DNA from: Pseudomonadota bacterium
GTDB lineage: Bacteria > Pseudomonadota > Gammaproteobacteria > Burkholderiales > Burkholderiaceae_E
Assembly: GCA_029779435.1 (NCBI GenBank)
Contig: JAKPAM010000185.1
Coordinates: 1-62,521, forward strand
Direction: 5' to 3'
DNA: 62,521 nt
Both the position numbers and the translations under genes were made by a program. Under the pieces are notes generated by a model. It was not told the DNA's origin. It saw nothing but the letters and a program-made list of their open reading frames with translations, and made no database searches. Positions 58,919 to 62,521 of this stretch are shown here, one piece after another (positions within the stretch are counted from its first letter, which is position 1; each line of letters begins with the position of its first letter).

Positions 58919-61360
58919 ATGAACCAGTTCGCAGGACGACTCGTCGTCCCGTTCGAGGAATTGCGAATGACCGATGTGGATACGGTCGGCGGCAAGAATG
59001 CCTCGCTCGGGGAGATGATCAGCCAGCTCAGCGCCACCGGCGTGCGGGTCCCCGGCGGATTCGCGACCACCGCCGATGCCTTCCGCGAGTTCCTCACGCA
59101 CAACAACCTGACCGAGCGCATCGCCCAGCGCCTCGAAGGCTTGAACATCGAGGACGTCAAGGCGCTGGCCGAGTGCGGCGCGCAGATCCGCCAATGGATC
59201 GTCGAGGCGCCGCTGCCGCCCGCGCTGGACAGCCAGATCCGCGAACACTACGCGCGGCTCGTGGCCGAGTCCGGGGCCGAGATCTCGGTCGCGGTGCGCT
59301 CGTCGGCCACGGCCGAGGACCTGCCCGACGCCTCGTTCGCCGGCCAGCAGGAAACCTACCTGAACGTGTCCGGCATCGACGCCGTGCTCGATCGCATCCG
59401 CCACGTGTTCGCGTCGCTGTACAACGACCGGGCGATCTCGTACCGCGTGCACAAGGGCTTCGTGCATTCGGCGGTCGCACTGTCGGCGGGCATCCAGCGG
59501 ATGGTGCGCAGCGACCTCGGCGCGGCCGGCGTGATGTTCACGCTCGACACCGAGACCGGCTTTCCCGACGTCGTGTTCGTCACCAGCTCGTACGGGCTGG
59601 GCGAGACCGTCGTGCAGGGCGCCGTCAACCCCGACGAGTTCTACGTCCACAAGCAGACGCTGCAGGCAGGCAAGTTCCCGATCATCCGCCGCCAGATGGG
59701 CAGCAAGCTGATCCGGATGGAGTTCAACGACGGCACGGGCCCGCAGCCGACCGAGGAAAGCTCGGTGGGCCGCACGGTGCGCACCGTCGATACGCCGCCG
59801 GCGCAGCGCAACCGCTATTCGCTGGCCGATGACGAGGTCGTCGAACTGGCCCGCTACGCGATGATCATCGAGAAGCACTACGGCCGCCCGATGGACATCG
59901 AATGGGGCAAGGACGGCCGCGACAACAAGATCTACATCCTGCAGGCGCGTCCCGAGACCGTGAAGTCGCAGCAGGCCGGCGACCTGCGCCAGCAGCGCTT
60001 CAAGCTCAAGGGCACGTCCGACGTGCTGGCCAGCGGCCGCGCGATCGGCCAGAAGATCGGCGCGGGCCCGGTGCGGATCGTCGCGTCGGCCACCGAGATG
60101 GACAAGGTGCAGGCCGGCGACGTGCTGGTCACGGACATGACCGACCCGAACTGGGAGCCGGTCATGAAGCGCGCGTCGGCGATCGTCACCAACCGCGGCG
60201 GGCGCACCTGCCACGCGGCGATCATCGCGCGCGAACTCGGCATCCCGGCCGTCGTCGGTTGCGGCGATGCGACCGAGCGTCTGAAGGAAGGCGCATTCGT
60301 CACGGTATCGTGCGCCGAGGGCGACACCGGCTTCATCTACGACGGCCTGATCGAGACCGAGGTCACCGAGGTCGAGACCGGCAACATGCCGGAAGTGCCC
60401 GTCAAGGTCATGATGAACGTGGGCAACCCGCAGCTCGCGTTCGACTTCGCGCAGTTGCCCAACGATGGCGTGGGCCTGGCCCGCCTCGAGTTCATCATCA
60501 ACAACAACATCGGCATCCACCCGAAGGCGATCCTCGATTACCCGAACGTCGACAACGACCTGAAGAAGGCCGTCGAGAGCATCGCGCGCGGCCACGCGAC
60601 GCCGCGCGCGTTCTATGTCGAGCGCGTCGCCGAGGGCGTCGCGACGATCGCGGCCGCGTTCTGGCCGAAGACCGTCATCGTGCGGCTGTCGGACTTCAAG
60701 TCCAACGAGTACCGCAAGCTGATCGGCGGCTCGCGCTACGAGCCCGAGGAAGAGAACCCGATGCTGGGCTTCCGCGGCGCGTCGCGCTATATCGCGCCGA
60801 GCTTCCGCGAGTGCTTCGAACTCGAGTGCGAGGCGATGCGCCGCGTGCGCAACGACATGGGCCTGACCAACGTCGAGCTGATGATTCCGTTCGTGCGCAC
60901 GACGCGCGAAGCCTCGGCCGTCGTCGAACTGCTGGCCCGCAACGGCCTGAAGCGCGGCGAGAACGGCCTGCGGCTGATCATGATGTGCGAGCTGCCGTCC
61001 AACGCGATCCTGGCCGAACAGTTCCTCGAGCACTTCGACGGCTTCTCGATCGGCTCGAACGACCTGACGCAGTTGACGCTGGGGCTGGACCGCGATTCGG
61101 GGCTGGTCGCCGAAGGCTTCGACGAGCGCGACCTCGCGGTGCGGGCGCTGCTGCAACGCGCGATCCAGGCCTGCAACAAGGCGGGCAAGTACGTCGGCAT
61201 CTGCGGCCAGGGGCCGTCCGATCACCCGGATCTGGCCGAGTGGCTGATGGCGCAGGGCATCGCGTCGATCTCGCTGAACCCCGACACCGTCGTCGACACC
61301 TGGACGCGCCTGGCGTCGTTCAACCGGGACAGCAAGGCCAAGGCGGCCGCGGCGAGCTGA
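58919..61360 (+). CDS. ppsA: Phosphoenolpyruvate synthase
   Basis: This gluconeogenic enzyme of 813 aa makes PEP from pyruvate and ATP. The ATP-grasp domain has [12 protein letters not shown] and [22 protein letters not shown]. The central phosphohistidine domain has [15 protein letters not shown] (H432). The TIM-barrel C-terminal domain has [14 protein letters not shown] and [22 protein letters not shown] 58919 gives the [15 protein letters not shown] start. It is regulated by PpsR, encoded divergently, and ends before a strong bidirectional terminator. Confidence 0.97.
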   Translation: MNQFAGRLVVPFEELRMTDVDTVGGKNASLGEMISQLSATGVRVPGGFATTADAFREFLTHNNLTERIAQRLEGLNIEDVKALAECGAQIRQWIVEAPLPPALDSQIREHYARLVAESGAEISVAVRSSATAEDLPDASFAGQQETYLNVSGIDAVLDRIRHVFASLYNDRAISYRVHKGFVHSAVALSAGIQRMVRSDLGAAGVMFTLDTETGFPDVVFVTSSYGLGETVVQGAVNPDEFYVHKQTLQAGKFPIIRRQMGSKLIRMEFNDGTGPQPTEESSVGRTVRTVDTPPAQRNRYSLADDEVVELARYAMIIEKHYGRPMDIEWGKDGRDNKIYILQARPETVKSQQAGDLRQQRFKLKGTSDVLASGRAIGQKIGAGPVRIVASATEMDKVQAGDVLVTDMTDPNWEPVMKRASAIVTNRGGRTCHAAIIARELGIPAVVGCGDATERLKEGAFVTVSCAEGDTGFIYDGLIETEVTEVETGNMPEVPVKVMMNVGNPQLAFDFAQLPNDGVGLARLEFIINNNIGIHPKAILDYPNVDNDLKKAVESIARGHATPRAFYVERVAEGVATIAAAFWPKTVIVRLSDFKSNEYRKLIGGSRYEPEEENPMLGFRGASRYIAPSFRECFELECEAMRRVRNDMGLTNVELMIPFVRTTREASAVVELLARNGLKRGENGLRLIMMCELPSNAILAEQFLEHFDGFSIGSNDLTQLTLGLDRDSGLVAEGFDERDLAVRALLQRAIQACNKAGKYVGICGQGPSDHPDLAEWLMAQGIASISLNPDTVVDTWTRLASFNRDSKAKAAAAS

Positions 61361-61434
61361 CGCGGAGCTCGGCACGGCGAGTCGTGCCGTTGCGACTGCC
61401 CGCGGCTGAAAGGCGCGCTCCGCAAACGTAGTGC

Positions 61435-61470
61435 GAAAAAAAGGCCCTCGTGTTGGAGGGCCTTTCTCTT
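61435..61470. terminator. Bidirectional rho-independent terminator
   Basis: AAAGGCCCTC (61440-61449) pairs with GAGGGCCTTT (61456-61465). It is flanked by an A-run on the left and TCTCTTTT on the right, so it can stop transcripts from ppsA and from the convergent binding-protein gene. Confidence 0.93.
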
Positions 61471-61495
61471 TTCTCCGGCGCGCGGAGGCCGGGGC

Positions 61496-62521
61496 TTACT
61501 TGGTGACCATCATCATGTCGCGCCGGCCGCCCTTGAACGTGTAGAACGTCAGCGTGCCGTCCTTCATGTCGCCGTGCGAATCGAAGGCGATCGGGCCGGT
61601 GATGCCGTCGTACTTGATCTTGGCCAGCTCCGGCAGGTACTTGGCCGGCGCGACGGAATTGGCCTTCTGCATGGCGGACGCCATGACCATCACCGCGTCG
61701 TACACATACGGCGCGTACAACTGGACCTCGACGCCCGTCTTTTCCTTGAACCGGGCGCGCCAGGCCGTCATCGCCGCTTCCTTGTCCTTGGTCACGCCGC
61801 CCGCTTCCGCGCAGACGACCTGGCCGTCGGCCATCGCGTTGCCGGCCAGCTTGGCCATTTCCTCGGTGCACATGCCGTCGCCGCCCATGAAGCGCACGTT
61901 CATGCCCAGCTGCTTGAGCTGGCGCATCATCGGGCCGGCCACCGCGTCCATCCCGCCGTAGAACACCACGTCGGGCTTCTTCGCCTTCAGCGACGTCAGG
62001 ATCGCCATGAAATCCGTCGACTTGTCGGTCGTGTACTCGCGGCCCACGATCTTGCCGCCGGCGGCCTTGACCGCCTTGGCGAACTGGTCGGCTACGCCCT
62101 GGCCATAAGCGGTCTGATCGTCGATCACGGCGATCGACTTGGCCTTGATCTCGTTGACCGCGTACCGGCCCAGCGCGCCGCCGAGCTGGCTGTCGTTGGC
62201 CACCACGCGGAAGGCCGTCTTGAAGCCCTGCAGCGTGTATTTCGGATTGGTCGCGGATGGCGAGATCTGCGGAATACCCGCCGTCGAATAGATCCGGGAT
62301 GCCGGGATCGTCGTGCCGGAATTCAGGTGGCCGATGACGCCGTTGACCTTGGCGTCGACCAGTTTCTGCGCGGCCGCGGTGCCTTGCTTGGGGTCCGACG
62401 CGTCGTCTTCGGACAGCAGTTCGAACTTGATCTCTTCGCCGCCGATCTTCAGCTTCTTGGCGTTGAGTTCGTCGATGGCCATCTTCGCGCCGAGTTCATT
62501 GTCCTTGCAGAGGTGGGCGGC
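61496..62521 (-). CDS. Branched-chain amino acid ABC transporter substrate-binding protein (5' end missing)
   Basis: This frame stays open to the right edge, with about 341 residues visible and the signal peptide outside. The LivJ/LivK fold is evident in AIDELNAKKLKIGGEEIKFELLSEDDASDPKQGTAAAQKLVDAKVNGVIGHLNSGTTIPASRIY, DQTAYGQGVADQF and GGDGMCTEEMAKL. CKDNELGAKMAIDELN is read further upstream, so an ATG at 62482 is internal, not the start. The substrate may be leucine/isoleucine/valine or another amino acid. Its own permease genes are not seen. Confidence 0.9.
   Translation of the reverse strand, partial: AAHLCKDNELGAKMAIDELNAKKLKIGGEEIKFELLSEDDASDPKQGTAAAQKLVDAKVNGVIGHLNSGTTIPASRIYSTAGIPQISPSATNPKYTLQGFKTAFRVVANDSQLGGALGRYAVNEIKAKSIAVIDDQTAYGQGVADQFAKAVKAAGGKIVGREYTTDKSTDFMAILTSLKAKKPDVVFYGGMDAVAGPMMRQLKQLGMNVRFMGGDGMCTEEMAKLAGNAMADGQVVCAEAGGVTKDKEAAMTAWRARFKEKTGVEVQLYAPYVYDAVMVMASAMQKANSVAPAKYLPELAKIKYDGITGPIAFDSHGDMKDGTLTFYTFKGGRRDMMMVTK

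Noticed and set aside
58817..61375. Long frame antisense to ppsA
   Set aside because: The product is His/Arg/Asp-rich without domains; PpsA on the plus strand is complete.
62480..62482. ATG as the start of the binding-protein gene at the right edge
   Set aside because: The frame continues upstream with family-like sequence (CKDNELGAK), so this methionine is internal.

Overview
The window looks like a chromosomal segment of a GC-rich betaproteobacterium of the order Burkholderiales, perhaps Alcaligenaceae-like. The pointers are the gene orders smc-zipA-ligA and rpsB-tsf-pyrH-frr-uppS-cdsA-dxr-rseP-bamA-skp-lpxD-fabZ-lpxA-lpxB-rnhB, the divergent ppsR/ppsA pair and the succinylase-type lysine genes. 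The genus cannot be fixed from this sequence alone.

Positions 1-11715 are an accessory block. The left edge is the right-hand end of an IS21-family element (IstB C-terminus plus terminal repeats) that has cut off the 5' part of an EamA/DMT transporter gene. Then comes a regulatory region with a good sigma-54 promoter match, a clear guanidine-I (ykkC) riboswitch and a terminator-like hairpin. It leads into an operon: ABC importer (binding protein, permease, ATPase), TorF-type porin, the two DUF1989 proteins UAAP1/UAAP2, a biotin-dependent guanidine/urea-type carboxylase and allophanate hydrolase. With the riboswitch this reads as guanidine uptake and mineralisation: guanidine to carboxyguanidine, to allophanate, to ammonia and CO2, probably used as a nitrogen source. 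Ser and Thr codon choice here differs visibly from the core genes to the right.

Positions 11822-17879 hold a second accessory group: an alpha/beta hydrolase, a divergent AtuA-family protein and two MFS transporters. From about 17.9 kb the content becomes core-like: a DUF1178 protein, an APH-like phosphotransferase, a 3-hydroxyacyl-CoA dehydrogenase, an ABC-F ATPase, prmB, and the lysine genes dapE, dapD and dapC with an ArsC-like gene and pilU lying between dapE and dapD.

From 29.7 kb: smc, zipA, ligA and a 5'-methylthioinosine/methylthioadenosine phosphorylase; glnD and map on the minus strand; then a long plus-strand run for translation (rpsB, tsf, pyrH, frr), isoprenoid and phospholipid synthesis (uppS, cdsA, dxr), envelope proteolysis and outer-membrane assembly (rseP, bamA, skp), lipid A (lpxD, fabZ, lpxA, lpxB), rnhB and a TrmH-type methyltransferase. 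The right end has ppsR divergent from ppsA, a bidirectional terminator, and a partial branched-chain amino acid binding protein gene running off the edge. No rRNA, tRNA or CRISPR array was seen.
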